Source of the DNA: Physcia stellaris
Taxonomy: Eukaryota > Ascomycota > Lecanoromycetes > Caliciales > Physciaceae
DNA: 25,808 nt
NCBI GenBank assembly: GCA_018902385.1
Contig: JABSSW010000109.1
Location: 1 to 25,808, forward strand
Direction of reading: 5' to 3'
Under the pieces are notes generated by a model. That model made no database searches, was not told the DNA's origin, and saw only the letters and a program-made list of their open reading frames with translations. A program made the translations under genes and the position numbers. Positions 1 to 12,158 of this stretch are shown one piece after another (the first letter of the stretch is position 1; each line of letters opens with the position of its first letter).

Positions 1-60
1 TAATTATGTAATTAATTTATATTTTTGTATAACATTTCACATTATATCGAAATCATTTTT
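1..60 (+). repeat. Possible left terminal repeat of the outer element (cut by window edge)
   Basis: The window opens with TAATTATGTAATTAATT, which matches 17954-17970 exactly. Weaker similarity follows, through a shared ATTTCACA, to about base 60. If 17952 (TG) is the LTR start, the window begins two bases inside the left LTR. Similarity beyond base 60 is weak, so the length of the repeat is not known. Confidence 0.4.
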
Positions 61-1382
61 TTCATGTTCGTTTATGATACGCGAACATTCAAATAAACAA
101 AGTTTTTGTTTCAAAATTCAAAAATTGATAAAGAAACATAATAGATTCGTATCGTTTGAGCATTCAAAAAAAACAACAAAACGTAACAAATTGATTGTGA
201 ATGCAAAAAAACGAAACATAATAAATTCGTTTGTCGATTCAATTGAATATTTTGACAAACGAATTTCAACGATAATCGATGTCACGAAAATAATTTTTTC
301 GAACGTCGATTCAAATTCGTTTCATTATTAATTGACAAAATTTTTTTGTTTCAAAAATGATTCGATTACATTATTAAACACATATCAAATTATTTCGAAA
401 AAAGTGACATTTATACAAAAAAACATCAAAAAATTAATCAAAAATTTCATTTTCAATGATATTCAACTTTTTATCATTTCGAACGACATTACATTCAATC
501 GATTATTTATGTTTTTTATATTTCGAATTTTTTTTTCTTTTTTCTTTTCAATTTAATTATTTATTATTTTTTATCATCATGATTTTTTCAATTCGTTTGA
601 AAAAACGTCAACGATTCAACGAAATAAAAAAGCTGAATATTTTCGATTTTAATCAGAAAATCGATGATTCTGAACGTTTTCTCGATATCTATATGATCAC
701 AACAATGTTCGATTTTACAAAATCGAATTTCATCGTGATTTTGACGTCAATTGACATATTTAATTTTTCGAAATTAAAAAAAAACGATTTTTGAACAATT
801 TGCACGATTCTGAAAAATTTTGAAATTTTTTCGAAAAAATAGAAACAAAAACATCAATATCATTCGTGTTTGAAACAATCGCGAAAAATACATAAAAACG
901 AAAAATTTAAAACATTTTTTAGAATTCGATGAAATCAACGTTCAATTCGAAACAAATCGAATTGAAATTCATAAATATCGTATTAAAATCAACAAACGAT
1001 TCGTCGTTAATCGTAAATTAAAAAAAAAAAAAAAAAAAAATTTTCGAATGATCAGATTGTCGACGTTTTTTCAAAAATTAATTATAACGAAAAAATTAAT
1101 TTTTTCAAAATTCGTTCAAGAAACAAAAAATTAATTTCTAAATATATCGATTTTTTTATTTTTTATGAACACAAAAATTCAAACATTTTCGATTACATTC
1201 GATATGATATTTGAAAAAATAAATGCGTCGATAAATTAAAAATCAATGCGAATTAATATTTTATTAAACAACAACAAATCATTGCAATCGTTCAATGATT
1301 AAAAAACAAAATCGTCAAACACGTTCACATTCGACGTAAAATTCAACGTTATTTTTTTTTCGATTACGAAAAAATTTTCAAA
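61..1382 (+). other. Decayed leader and Gag N-terminal region of the outer element
   Basis: I recognise no protein here. There are open stretches at 74-331, 332-556 and 456-794, but they are simple-composition readings rich in Phe, Ile, Asn and Lys, as any reading of this AT-rich DNA would be. The stretch from about 590 to 794 may be the N-terminal part of Gag. A short imperfect duplication links 135-170 with 213-243 (shared GAAACATAATA-ATTCGT). A run of 21 A sits at 1020-1040. Confidence 0.4.
1020..1040 (+). repeat. Poly-A run of 21
   Basis: An uninterrupted run of 21 A lies inside the outer element upstream of Gag. It probably arose by mutation of a purine-rich tract and may be length-variable. 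No function is claimed. Confidence 0.8.
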
Positions 1383-1868
1383 TTGTTTGATATCATTTAC
1401 GTCGATACAAATCATGATCGCAATATTCGACGTCAATATAATAATTTCAAAATAAAATTTTCGAATGTATACAGCGAATTTTATTCAAAATTTTTATTAT
1501 TGATTAATCAATTATTCAACAAATTTGATGACGACAAAATTCATAATTTGAAAAAAAAATTTATCGTTAAATTCAAATTGATTATGAATAATTTGAATAA
1601 TTTCATTTCGTTTGATATTTTTTATCGAAAAATTCAAACAATCGATAATCGTCATCGACGTATTCAAAATGATAACGATAATTTTTTCAAATTTTCGAAT
1701 CATAAACAAACATTTCGAATTCGTCGAAACGAAAAATATTTTGCGACGTTGATTATCAATTACATCAATTCAATCGAAAAAAAAATTTACAAAATTGTTA
1801 TAATTCGTTTTTTTGTGAAAAAAAAATGTCGTCGTTGTGATAATTTAAAACATTGATGAAAAAAATGC
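1383..1868 (+). pseudogene. Gag of the outer gypsy element, with damaged zinc knuckle
   Basis: Gag packages the element RNA in the cytoplasmic particle. A 157-codon stretch reads like the capsid part of fungal gypsy Gag: YSEFYSKFLLLINQL near the middle, then a Lys-rich helix-forming stretch, then IDNRHRRIQ, close to the usual IDNR-R end of the retrotransposon Gag domain. A CCHC zinc knuckle follows at 1827-1868: Cys 1827, Cys 1836, His 1851 and Cys 1866, spaced C-x2-C-x4-H-x4-C. Two TGA codons (1854-1859) lie between the His and the last Cys; they are most simply explained as former TGG Trp codons. The upstream start is not recoverable. Motifs are seen; family assignment is from knowledge of gypsy Gag. 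Confidence 0.75.
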
Positions 1869-2556
1869 AAATCAAAAAAATCGTTATTCGAATGAATAAA
1901 CGATTTGATTAAAAAAAAAATATTCAATTTTCAGAATATTGCAACGATTTTCGATTATGTTAACAATACATTCATTGTTTTTTCATTTTTCGATGAATCG
2001 AAAAATTAATTATTTTTTTCAAAAGCGCGAAAAAAATTATCAAAATTTGTTCACGAGATTTTCAGCATAACATCTTTAACGAATTTCTTTGTAAATTTTT
2101 AATTAAGAAAATAAATTTTTTAATTTCGAAAAAACAAAAATCAAATTTATTATTCATCAGATATTGTTCAAAATAACGATACAAAATCATTCAAAATTTT
2201 TCGTTTTTTTGTTTATCATTAAAATAAAACAATATTCGTTGATTTTCAATAAATCATGAATGAACAAACATGAAATGATTTTTAACATAATCAATAACGA
2301 CTGTTATTTCACATTAAATCATTGAAATCATGACGAAACATTTTTTTTATCGTTTCGATCATCGATATTTCAAAAATTATTCAATTCAAACAAACAATCG
2401 AATAAAACATTTTATTTGTCGTTTTTTGAACGATTTTTCACGTCGATTTTTTTTACGAACGTTCAAAAATATCAAATATTTTCGAAACGATCAGTTTCGA
2501 TCTCGTTTCGATCGATTTTTTTTCGTTTTATCGTTGAAAACTGAAACGAAAAAAAA
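1869..2556 (+). other. Gag-Pol linker and probable protease region, unrecognisable
   Basis: By position, between the zinc knuckle and reverse transcriptase, this should contain the aspartic protease. I could not find a D-S/T-G motif. The open stretch 2330-2566 has no recognisable motif. It is probably decayed protease and linker. Confidence 0.35.
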
Positions 2557-4555
2557 TTGTCGTTAAAAAAGTTTTTGAATTTCGATTTCAAATATGTCAT
2601 CGAAAAAATAAACAAAAATTATTTTTCGAATAAACTTTTCAAAAAAAAACAAAAAATGAAAACAATACGCGAAACACAAAAATCGAATTTGATCAACGTT
2701 TCGATCAAAAAATTCGATTTATTCAAAAAATTTACGCGACGTTTTAATCGAAAATTTAAAATTACGATTTTCGAAAATGAAAACGACGAACAAAATTTCG
2801 ATTTTGTCGCATCATTAAATGTCGTTTTTATTGACGCGATTGTTTTTCAATCGTTAACGAAATTTAAAAAAAAAAAAATCAAAACGTTTTTTTTGATCAT
2901 GAAGAAACTAGACGAAATTATCGACAATGTTAAAAAAAATTTAATCAAAATAAAAATTGATTTCGATTTGAATTTCAAAAAAAATTTTAAAATCATGAAA
3001 ACAATCGTCGAAAAATTAAAACGTAAAATTTCTGAATTTTTTAAACGATTCGAAAACGTATTCAATTCGAAAAAAATCGACAAATTATTTTCGCATAAAT
3101 TTTACGATCACAAAATCGAATTGACGAAAAATTCGAATCAATTATTTCGAAATCGAATTTATTTTTTATCGTTTAAAAAATTCGAAATTTTTCAAAAATA
3201 TTTACACGATAATTTTCAAAAAAAATTTATCAATTCAAACAAGACGTTTTATGTTTCGTTCATTTTATTCGTCGTTAAATTTAACGAACAATTTCGTTTA
3301 TGTGTCGATTATCGAAAACTGAACGTCATAATCAAACGTAATAATTATTTTATTTCGTTGATCGAAAAAATTCTTGCGAAAATTATCGATTGTAAATTTC
3401 TGTTCAAATTGAATATCATATTTGTTTTCAACAAATTTCGAATGAATTCACAAAACGAAAATTTCATTATTTTTATATGTTCGTTAAACATTTACAAATA
3501 TCATGTATTGTTTTTTGAATTAATCAATGATTCGATCAATTGACAACATTATATGAACGATTTGTTGTTCGAATATATCAATCATTTTTGTTAAATATAT
3601 TTGAATAATATTTTCATTTATAACAAAATTCGAAAACAACATGAACGACATTTTATTCAAATATTTCAAAAATTAAAAAAAGTCGAATTTCAGATCGATA
3701 TCAAGAAATGCGAATTTTTTCAAACGGAAAATTTTTTTTCGACGTCATATTATCAACAGAAAATTTGCGCATGAATTCAAAAAAAATGCAAAATATTGTC
3801 AATTGAATTCGTTTTATTTGCATCAAGAAAATACAAACGTTTATAAATTTTTACAATTTTTGTCGACGTTTCATCAAAACATTTTCGAAATTCGTTAAAT
3901 TTTTAATTCGAATGATCAAAAAAAAACTGATTTCGAATGAATCGATTTGATCAATGAAACGTTCGAAATTTTGAAAAAACGAATAATCGAAATTTCAATT
4001 TTTCGACATTACGATCGCAATCGTAAAACAATTTTAAAAATCGATTTTTCGAATTGATGTTTAAATGAAATTTTTTTTCAATACGACAACGACGAAATTT
4101 TTCATTCGATAATTTTTTTCAGCAAAAAAATGATTTTTGTCGAATGCAATTACGAAATATACGACAAGAAATTTTTAATCATTATTCGATGTTTAAAGTA
4201 TTGAAAATTCGAATTCGAAAATATCGACGAATTTGTCGAAATATACATCGATCACAAAAATTTAGAAATTTTTATGACAAACAAAAAATTCATTTTTCGT
4301 CAAATGCGTTGAATCGAAATTTTGATTGATTATAATATCAAAATTCAATATCAATTCGGCGTCAAAAACGTTAAAATTGATATTTTGATTCGAATGTCTA
4401 AATTTCGTTCAACGAAAAACGACGAAAAAAAATTTTATAAAAAGCAAATTTTGTTTTTTTTTTCGATTATAATTATGTTCAATAAACGCGATAAATGATT
4501 TGTACGAACACGTCATGCAAATCAATCGCGAAAACGAAAATTGTATTAATTATCG
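2557..4555 (+). pseudogene. Pol (reverse transcriptase and RNase H) of the outer gypsy element
   Basis: A 328-codon open stretch (2557-3543) ends with a clear gypsy reverse transcriptase: LCVDYRKLN at 3297-3323, then FKLNIIFVFNKFRM. After the stop at 3541 the same frame continues through NDLLFEYINHF to the active-site box at 3598-3609, which reads YLNN where active enzymes have Y-x-D-D. Both catalytic Asp are therefore Asn. KKCEFF follows, as expected in the connection domain. The RNase H end is visible at 4328-4395 (DYNIKIQYQFGVKNVKIDIL), and a linker reading NRENENCINYR ends at the insertion point 4555. Stops at 3541 and 3592 and further frame breaks make it non-functional. Confidence 0.88.
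4551..4555. repeat. Target-site duplication TATCG, left copy
   Basis: TATCG directly precedes the left LTR (starting TGTAAG). The same five bases follow the right LTR at 12380-12384. Five-base duplications are normal for gypsy integrases. Confidence 0.85.
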
Positions 4556-4769
4556 TGTAAGAAAATATACGACTGAATAATCAAATGACTACAAACAAAC
4601 GCAATGTTTACGAGACGATGATGAATCATCGTGATAACACTGTGAATAATGATAAAATTGAATCGTGAAAACGAAAAAAAGTGAAAATTTTCGAAATGTT
4701 ATATTTTATCGATCAAGACGTTAAACTCGATCAAATTAACGTTCTTGACGATCTTGACATGACATAACA
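4556..4769 (-). repeat. Left LTR (3' LTR of the minus-strand element), 214 bp
   Basis: It begins TGTAAGAAAATATACG and ends GACATGACATAACA on the plus strand. It matches 12159-12379 at roughly nine bases in ten by eye. The last 120 bases are nearly identical, and most differences are transitions plus small indels. Confidence 0.88.
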
Positions 4770-4786
4770 ATTGTTTTTTTTTTTAG
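4770..4786 (-). other. Likely polypurine tract of the minus-strand element
   Basis: On the minus strand a run of 11 A (4784-4774 on plus) lies four bases upstream of the 3' LTR. This is where a gypsy element has the polypurine tract that primes plus-strand DNA synthesis. Original G residues would have been changed to A by the surrounding mutation process. Assigned by position. Confidence 0.5.
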
Positions 4787-5214
4787 AATTTTGATTTTCA
4801 GAATCGAATCGTCGATGTTCTTTTTGCGTATAATTCATTCGATTTCTCAATTTTTTCGTTTAAAAAGATTTCGTGAAAATAATTTTTTGCGTGACGTCAA
4901 TTTTTGCGCGATTTTCAACTAAAATTTTCTTGTAATTTTCAATGTTGATGTTCGCGATCATGCGATAATTTTCTTGTTAATCGTGATGTTGTCATTTGAA
5001 ATGTATCACGACATTCATGATGCACGACACGAGTATGTTCAAATCAATATCTGTTCGAATCATCAATACATTGTTGTTTTTGTTGAACAAACGAAAACAA
5101 ACGTTTTTGCGACGTCTGTTTTTCGCGAATTCAGTTTTTTTGAACGTAATTTTTGATTTTCGAACACGTTCTGTTTTTTGACATTGAAATAAACAATTTA
5201 AATCAACTTTTGTA

Positions 5215-5312
5215 TGATTCAGATGATTTAACGATAAAACGTTGAAATTAAAATTCTTTAATTTTAAAAATAATCGTTCAAATCGATTTCTGAACAATGT
5301 TTTTTTGTTTCT
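5215..5312. repeat. Internal direct repeat, copy 1
   Basis: Starting around ATGATTTAACGATAAAACG and ending GAACAATGTTTTTTTGTTT, this segment matches 5440-5536 with scattered transitions, about 225 bp apart. It is a tandem duplication within the tail of the minus-strand element. Confidence 0.65.
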
Positions 5313-5439
5313 TGTCTCGTTTTCTTTTTGCTTTAAAGACGATTTTTTTACGTTTTATTCGTGTCATCTGATTTTACGCGTGATAATTTATTCGTGTCAA
5401 AATAAAACATAAAATTTCAATTTGATTTTTATTTGTCAT

Positions 5440-5536
5440 CGCTCAAATGATTTAATGATAAGACGCAAAAGTGAAAATTTTTTAATTTTTGAAATTGTCG
5501 TTCGAATCGACGTTTGAACATCGTTTTTTTGTTTTT
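5440..5536. repeat. Internal direct repeat, copy 2
   Basis: This is the partner of 5215-5312: it starts near AATGATTTAATGATAAGACG and ends GAACATCGTTTTTTTGTTT. The two copies share order and spacing of landmarks, so the similarity is more than AT-richness. Confidence 0.65.
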
Positions 5537-6189
5537 TTGTTTTTCGATTTGTGTTTTGATGACGACTTCTTTGCGTCATTTCAAATATAAATAGATTTAT
5601 TTTGACTTTCATTCATTTTTATTTTTACATGATTATTTTCATTATCAATGACAGATGTTCATTGTAATTTAAATGATGAAATGTTCATTGTAATTCATGA
5701 ATCGATGACGTGACGACGATTTCATTCATTGTTACGTTTTCAATGTGAAATGAAAAAAATTAATTTTCAATTGTTCGAATCGACATTAATTTGTCGTCGT
5801 TGAACAAACGTTTTGTCGCGTTCGTTGTATGATTTTTTTTCGTTTCATTTGCGATTCATCGCGTTCGTCGTTTGTTTTGATGAATGTGTTGAACATTTGA
5901 TTAACGTTTTGACGCGTACACAAAAACTCATTACGATCATTTTTTCATTTTTTTTTTTCAATATTTTTTTGAAACAATTTGATAAAAATGTTTTTCGCGT
6001 TTAAATTGTGTTTTGTTGACGTTGACAATTTGTACAATATCAAAATTGTCAACAATAAATTTATTGCTTTTTTTTTGATTGTTGTTACTGAAACACGTAA
6101 TGATTTCGCGTGACGTCAAAATCAAAATTGTAAATTTGTTTTGATTTCGTGATTTCGTGTGTTAATTTTTTTAATTTTTTAAACGTGTT

Positions 6190-6736
6190 GTGAACACGTT
6201 TCGTGTAAAATGTTGTATGAAATGCGTCAAACGCAAACTTGACGACGTCGAACATGAAATATGTATTTTGCGTTTTCAATTAATCGCGTTGATTTGCGCA
6301 ATGCTTTCGATCGTTTCACGACGACAAATATTTTACGTGCGTGTCGATTCGCAAATTTTGCACGTTAATTTTTTTTAAATATGTTCGTCGAATTCAATAA
6401 CATTTGACGATTTTGACAATTACAATAAAATACAAACGCGACAATTTGATGTTCAATTTGCAATTGCGTTTGAAAAATACGATTGTAAAAACTCAACAAC
6501 ATTTCACACAACAAAAAAAGTCAAATCAACATCGTTTTATTGAGAATTTGTTGTTGCGTTTGAAATTTCGACTCGTCGATATCAATCAAATTTTACGTTT
6601 TATGATCGATTCGTTTCGCGTCAATGAGAATTTTTCAATTATGCGTTTCGCGAATTTCTCGAATGAAAAAAAAAATGAAAATCAGATTTCGACTGATGTT
6701 GAAATCATGAATTTCGACGACAATGACGTCGAATAA
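6190..6736 (+). pseudogene. Possible plus-strand ORF remnant inside the minus-strand element tail
   Basis: Two plus-strand open stretches, 6190-6378 (62 codons) and 6404-6736 (110 codons), lie in the tail of the minus-strand element, antisense to its other genes. The first carries CCMKCVKRKLDDVEHEIC, a Cys/His cluster that could be a remnant zinc-binding motif. The second is basic in the middle and ends in an acidic tail (MNFDDNDVE) before its stop. The minus-strand readings of the same DNA look less protein-like. I cannot name a family, and chance openness in AT-rich DNA is a real alternative. Confidence 0.3.
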
Positions 6737-7369
6737 ACGTGATAATCGTTTCTGAACATTACTTTTATCAAAATCGAACAAATCGTAATCAGTCGAAAAA
6801 TCGATACGATAAAAACGAAAATAAAATTCAAAACGATGTTCATTGTAACTCACAAACTTTGATTTGTGATTTTTTTAACACAAAAACGACGACGAATTGA
6901 AAAAACATCGCATGAAAAAATTAATTGATGATTTCAACATGTTTATTAATTATTTGTACATATTCAATGCAACGACACAATTATTAAAAAAATGAACTTT
7001 ATTGACTTTATTACATATGAGACAATTTACTGTAAAAAAATTCGCATTTTGCGTCTTTTTTGTTACAAATCGTCGTTTTTCTTTTTGAATTTCAAATTTG
7101 ATTTCGTAAAATTTCGTTTGAACGATCGTTTTTTTTTTCTGACGAGAAATGACAATTGAATTTCGACACGTTTTCGCTTGAACGTCGTCAACGTTTCGTC
7201 GACGTTATTCAAATTTTTTTTTTAATTCATTCATTATCACATGATGAATATTTTTTTCAGCGAATCAAATATCGAAACATCTTTTTTTTCACGTCGAGAA
7301 TTTTTTTTATTTTTCATTTTTCGTGATCGTTTATCAAGACTATTTTCGCAAACGATTTTGTGAATTCGT

Positions 7370-8480
7370 TGATATGATATTTTTCGAATAAAAACACGTG
7401 AAATACTGAATGAATGCGTCATTTGAATGACAATTTTAAACGATAAATTTGCGTGTTGACAACGTTTTTCATTTCAAAAAATTCGATGTATTTGTCGAAC
7501 AGTTTTTTTTTGATCGCATTTGTTTTAAATTTTTAATCGACAACATAATTTTTTTTTTACATTGTATGTTTTCGCGAATGTTTTTTTGTTGATTCATTTT
7601 GTTTGCGTTTAATTATTGTGTTTTAAATTTTTCTGTAGTTTTTTCGCTTATCGAACAAATTTTGAAATTTTTATTTCGTCGTCGAAATGTCTTGTTGAAC
7701 AAAATCGAATTTGAAATTGAAATCTGAAATGTATTCGAACAAAATTTCAAACGAAATTAATTCAATAAACGCGTGTTTCGCGCAATTGTATACGAAAACG
7801 ATCATTAACAACAACGAAATTCAATTGTTCTGTTTGTGATTGCAAAAATATCGCAAATAATGTTCAAAAATTTGATTTTGTTTTTTTGTTTGATCATCTG
7901 TTTGTGAATAAAAAACGATGTTAAATTTGCGTTTAATTTTCGCGTGATAACACAATGTTGATCAAAAATTGCTTGTGAACAGAAATTCACGATTTGAAAT
8001 TATGTTTTTCGATGATTTATATTTCAAAAAAACGTCGTCGAAAAGCAAATCACACATTTCGTTTGTTTTCATGATGAATTTAATCGAAACGTAAATCGTC
8101 ATTTTGATGTATCGATTTATTATCATCATAATCGAGTCGTAAATTTTTTTGCGTCATTTATTGAATGAGAATTTTGTGATTATATCAATGATAATTTTTT
8201 TTCATGATTTTGTCGACATCGACAATTTCGACAGTTTTTCGTAAAAACGATGATGATAAATTTTTGTTTTTTGACATATCGCGCATTCTTTAATGTATTT
8301 TTCGATGTTTTTTCGCATGTACATTCAATAAAATTTTCGTTGAATGAAATCAACGATTTTTTCAATTTCGAAATGTTTCGCAAGAAAATCGTCGTGACAA
8401 CGTCGCAAAATTTCGATTTTTAAATTTGTTTCATTTGATACATATACAACATGTCAATATCGTAAAATATTGTTCGAATT
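7370..8480 (-). pseudogene. Integrase of the minus-strand gypsy element
   Basis: Integrase inserts the cDNA copy into host DNA. On the minus strand the N-terminal HHCC zinc domain is well preserved at 8396-8274: HDDFLAKH gives the two His, and CAICQKTK gives the two Cys. A stop lies between them after KFY, where gypsy integrases have Trp. The catalytic core follows in broken frames. The C-terminal end is visible near 7422-7400 as THSFSISR, corresponding to the conserved HPVFHVS segment of gypsy integrases. Several stops and frame changes make it inactive. The zinc-domain reading was translated codon by codon; the core is less certain. Confidence 0.8.
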
Positions 8481-8789
8481 TAATGTTCAATTTTTAAATT
8501 TTTTGTCGTTTCGTATGAACGCGCGACGTTTTACGCATTCATTATCGAACATTTGCAATTTTTCAATTTTGTTGAAAAATTTTTGAAATGAATTTTCGTA
8601 CGAATTTTTTTTGTCACACGTTTCAGCAGTTTTTTTTCGACGCATTGTTTGCGTTATCGCGACAATTTCGTTTTAAAAAATTTTTTTTGAAAATTTCTCG
8701 TCAAAAATTTTTTCGTATTGTTTTGATTTCGTTGAAAACACGATGTTCGCAATTGCGATATTTCGAAATTTGTTTTGCAATGTGAACAA

Positions 8790-10337
8790 ACAAATGTTAT
8801 CATTTTCGTTTTCGTTTTCGTAATTTGAACGTCGAAATGATTCGTTTGTCGAATTGAAATTTTTATTTCTGTATTTGATTTCGAAATCATATTCATTTAA
8901 CAATAAAATTCATTTGATTTGTCGTTTGTTCAGAAACGTGATAAACATGAAATATTTCAAATTGTTATGATTCGACATTACAATGATCGTAAATTGATTA
9001 TTTTTTAAATAATGACGTTATTGTTTGAAATTTTTCACGATAATCAGCAATTTTTGATCGTGCGTTGAATATTTGATTTCGACAAATATCATTTTTTTTG
9101 AATAAAAAGCGACGAAATGTCATTGCGTTTGATTTTCGATGTCGAGATTTTTCATCAATTGCGAAATCATTTTTGCGATGACGAATTTTGAAATATCGAT
9201 TTCAATCATTGTTCGATTATTGAAATCGAAATGCATCAACATGAACGTTTCGATGAACATGCGAATGAATTTCTTGAAAATTTTCATTGTTTCGTCGTTT
9301 CAAATGAATTCGTCGATTTGTTTTTCGTTTTTGTTATTTTTCAATAATTCGAACAGAAAACGCGACATTTTCGCGTATTTTACGATGAATTTTCGATAAA
9401 AATTTGCGAATTTCAGAAAGATTTGCAATTTTTTGAAATTGTTAAAAATCGATCATGATTTGATCGAATTTATTTTTTTCATGTTCATGAATATTTTTTT
9501 GCTATTGATGATATATTTTAGAAACTCGATGAATTTTTGCATAAATCGACATTTGATCAAATTGACGAAAAAATTGAATTTTCGAAAACGTTTAAACATC
9601 GTTTTTACGTGACGTCAATGTTTTTTTTTCGTTCGAAAATAAATCAAAATGTCGTTTAAAAACAACACACACAATTTGTTTATCAATTTTGCAAACATTT
9701 TGTTTATGAACGACTGAAAAATCGTCGACGCGTTGACAAAATCGAAAAACATCACGACGTATTCGAAAAAATCGTATCGTGTTCGAAATACGATTTTTCA
9801 TTCGTCATTCGTTTTGATTTTTATACGATAATACGCGTTTTTTAAATTTAATTTGATGAAATACGCGACGTTCATCAGACGATTCAATGTTTCATCGATC
9901 AACGATAATGAAATTTTGTTTTTGATCGTGATCGCATTCAAATTTCTGTAATTTACGCAAAATTTTAAATTTTTATTTTTTTTGAAAATGAATAATATCG
10001 ACGCGTCAACATCGACAATCGAATGTTTGATACGATTCAACGCAAAATTTTCGCAAATGTATTTTTGAAAAATTTTTAACTTTTTTTGAAACATATTGTA
10101 CAAAAATTCGAAAAACGAAAATTTGTTCGACATTAAATCAATGACATGATCGTGTTCGTCGTGCGAAAAAAACGTGATCGTCGACTTGAAAAAAAACACA
10201 TTTTCGAATGTTTGCAATTCGTTCGAAATTTCGATCGACGTTTCGTCGTTTTTTCGTATGATACATATCAACGCGTACATTGAAATGATGTCATCGTTCA
10301 ACATTGTCGTGAAATTTTCGAAAATGTTTAATTTCAA
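8790..10337 (-). pseudogene. Reverse transcriptase and RNase H of the minus-strand gypsy element
   Basis: A 179-codon open stretch (10337-9798) holds the N-terminal half of reverse transcriptase, with FCVNYRNLN (usual LCVDYR-LN, Asp now Asn) and FIKLNLKNAYYRI. After a stop at 9798 the same frame reads IVFRTRYDFFEYVVMFF and reaches the active-site box at 9662-9651, FLND, where Y-x-D-D is expected: the first Asp is Asn and the second Asp is kept. The end of RNase H is visible at about 8900-8870 as LNEYDFEIKYR. The order matches gypsy Pol. Stops and altered catalytic residues make it inactive. Confidence 0.87.
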
Positions 10338-10406
10338 TCGATTTTTTTTGATTGTGTAACGTCACGTCATCGTGAATCAATATACGTGTGAATTGTTTTT
10401 CATTAT

Positions 10407-12080
10407 TCATGAAAAATTCATTATCAGAAAATACATCAAATTTTGAAACGAATAAAATTTCTGCATCGAAATGAAAAAATTATTTTTGTCATCACGAACA
10501 TTCATTTTTATTTGATACGTATTAATGAAAAATTTGTTTTCGACATCGAAATTATTCATTTTCATGAACGTTTCGTCGATATTTTGCAAATTTCATTTTT
10601 TCGTCAACGATTTCGAAATGCAATTTATGTTCAACGATCGAATTTTGAAATTCATTTGCGATTGTCATTTTTCAAAAATATTGACGTTGACGCGAATGAA
10701 TATGTCATTTGATTAAATTTTGTGTGAATTCGAACGACAACGACGATTATCGCAACAGATTTTTTCAATTTTTCGAATCATTTTTGATTTCGATAAATTT
10801 TGAAAATGTTTTGTTTTTATTTTTGCGAAAATTGACGTCGACGATTGTTTTTTCTTGAAAAAAACAATTTTTTTTTATGTTTCGATTAAATCGCAATTGT
10901 AACAATTTCGATGTTTTTTTCGTCGACGAATCGACGTCGTTTTTTGTTTTTATCAAATTGATTTTTCGTTTTATCAGATTAATCAAAAAAAAAGTTTTTT
11001 TTTTGACGAAATTTTTGTTCTTTTGACGTTCGCGATTTCGAACGAAAAAATTTGCGAAAATCGAAAACGTTTTGAAAATTCTTGATAAAATGACGATCGT
11101 TTTGCATTGACGACTTTGAACAAAATTTTTTGACGAATCGTCGACGAAATTGAAATCGAATGTGATAATTTTTCGTAAAATATCGTTCAAATCATAAAGA
11201 AACTTTTTTTTTTTGATGTTTTCGATGACGTTGATTTTGTTTTCAACGACGATTCGAAATGCGTCGCGAATTCATTCATATTTTTTTTTTTTTGACATTA
11301 TTGTATTTTTGATTCATCAAAACGACGAGTTTCAAAAAAACTCGACATCGTTGTGAAAAAATTTCGAAAATACGATCACGTTCATCAATTTTTTTTTTGA
11401 TTGATTGATTTTTGATGCGATTTTCATAATTCGATTGAAATCGTATCAAAAAACTGTTGCGTTTAAACGATTTTGATACGACGTTTGAAAAAATAATTAA
11501 AATTTGCGTCGAAAATTCACACAGCGTTTCGAATTCACGATTGAAATTTTTTAATATTTTTGACGTTGTAAATGAATAAATTTTTGAATTTGAATTCGAT
11601 GATTCGTCGAAAACGCAAACGTTTCGAAATAAATTTATTACGAAAATTTTCGTTGTCGTTATTGTCATCGTCGTCTTCGTTATTGAAAAACGTTTTGAAC
11701 GTTTTTTTTTTCAACAACGCGAATTGAATTAATTTCGTTTTTTGAAATGACGTTGTATCGAAACGTTGATTTTCGTCAAAAACAATTTATATTCACGTTT
11801 GTTTTTAATTTTTTTCAGTTATCGATTTGAGTTGTTCGCAATTGTGCGTAATTCGTTTGATTATCGAATTCGAAATCGTCGACGTTCGTTGAAACGACGA
11901 TAATACGTCGAAACGACACACGAAAAACAACAACAATGCGTTCGTCGTTTAATGAGTTTTCATGAATTGAAATTAATTCGTTTCGTTGATCGATTTCAGA
12001 TTGAAACGATTTCACGATCGTGTTGTCGAATGATGATTGTTGAAACGAAATGACGATATTGTTTCGAATAATGAACAAAA
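10407..12080 (-). pseudogene. Gag and protease region of the minus-strand gypsy element (decayed)
   Basis: Between the 5' LTR and reverse transcriptase on the minus strand there are open stretches at 12078-11815 (87 codons), 11668-11276 (130), 11190-10765 (141) and 10589-10407 (60), separated by stops. They are basic and rich in Asn, Lys and Phe. I see no intact zinc knuckle and no protease D-S/T-G motif. The call rests on position within the element. By order, Gag should be roughly 12.1-10.8 kb and the protease roughly 10.7-10.4 kb. Confidence 0.55.
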
Positions 12081-12158
12081 AACAACAAATATTTTCGAAA
12101 TTTTAAATGATGTCATTTGATCGAACAATCGTTCACGAAAATTTAAACGATTCAAAAT

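Larger units (their letters stand above)
4787..7369 (-). other. 2.6-kb tail between integrase and 3' LTR of the minus-strand element
   Basis: The integrase ends at about 7370, yet the 3' LTR starts only at 4769. Gypsy elements usually have little sequence here. I find no recognised domain on either strand. The tail contains an internal duplication (5215-5312 and 5440-5536) and a pair of plus-strand open stretches (6190-6378, 6404-6736) that run against the element. It could be an extra ORF, a captured sequence, or an untranslated region. Confidence 0.5.

Noticed and set aside
8654-9399. Plus-strand frames 8588-8785 and 9139-9399.
   Set aside because: They lie opposite RNase H and reverse transcriptase of the minus-strand element and have no motifs of their own.
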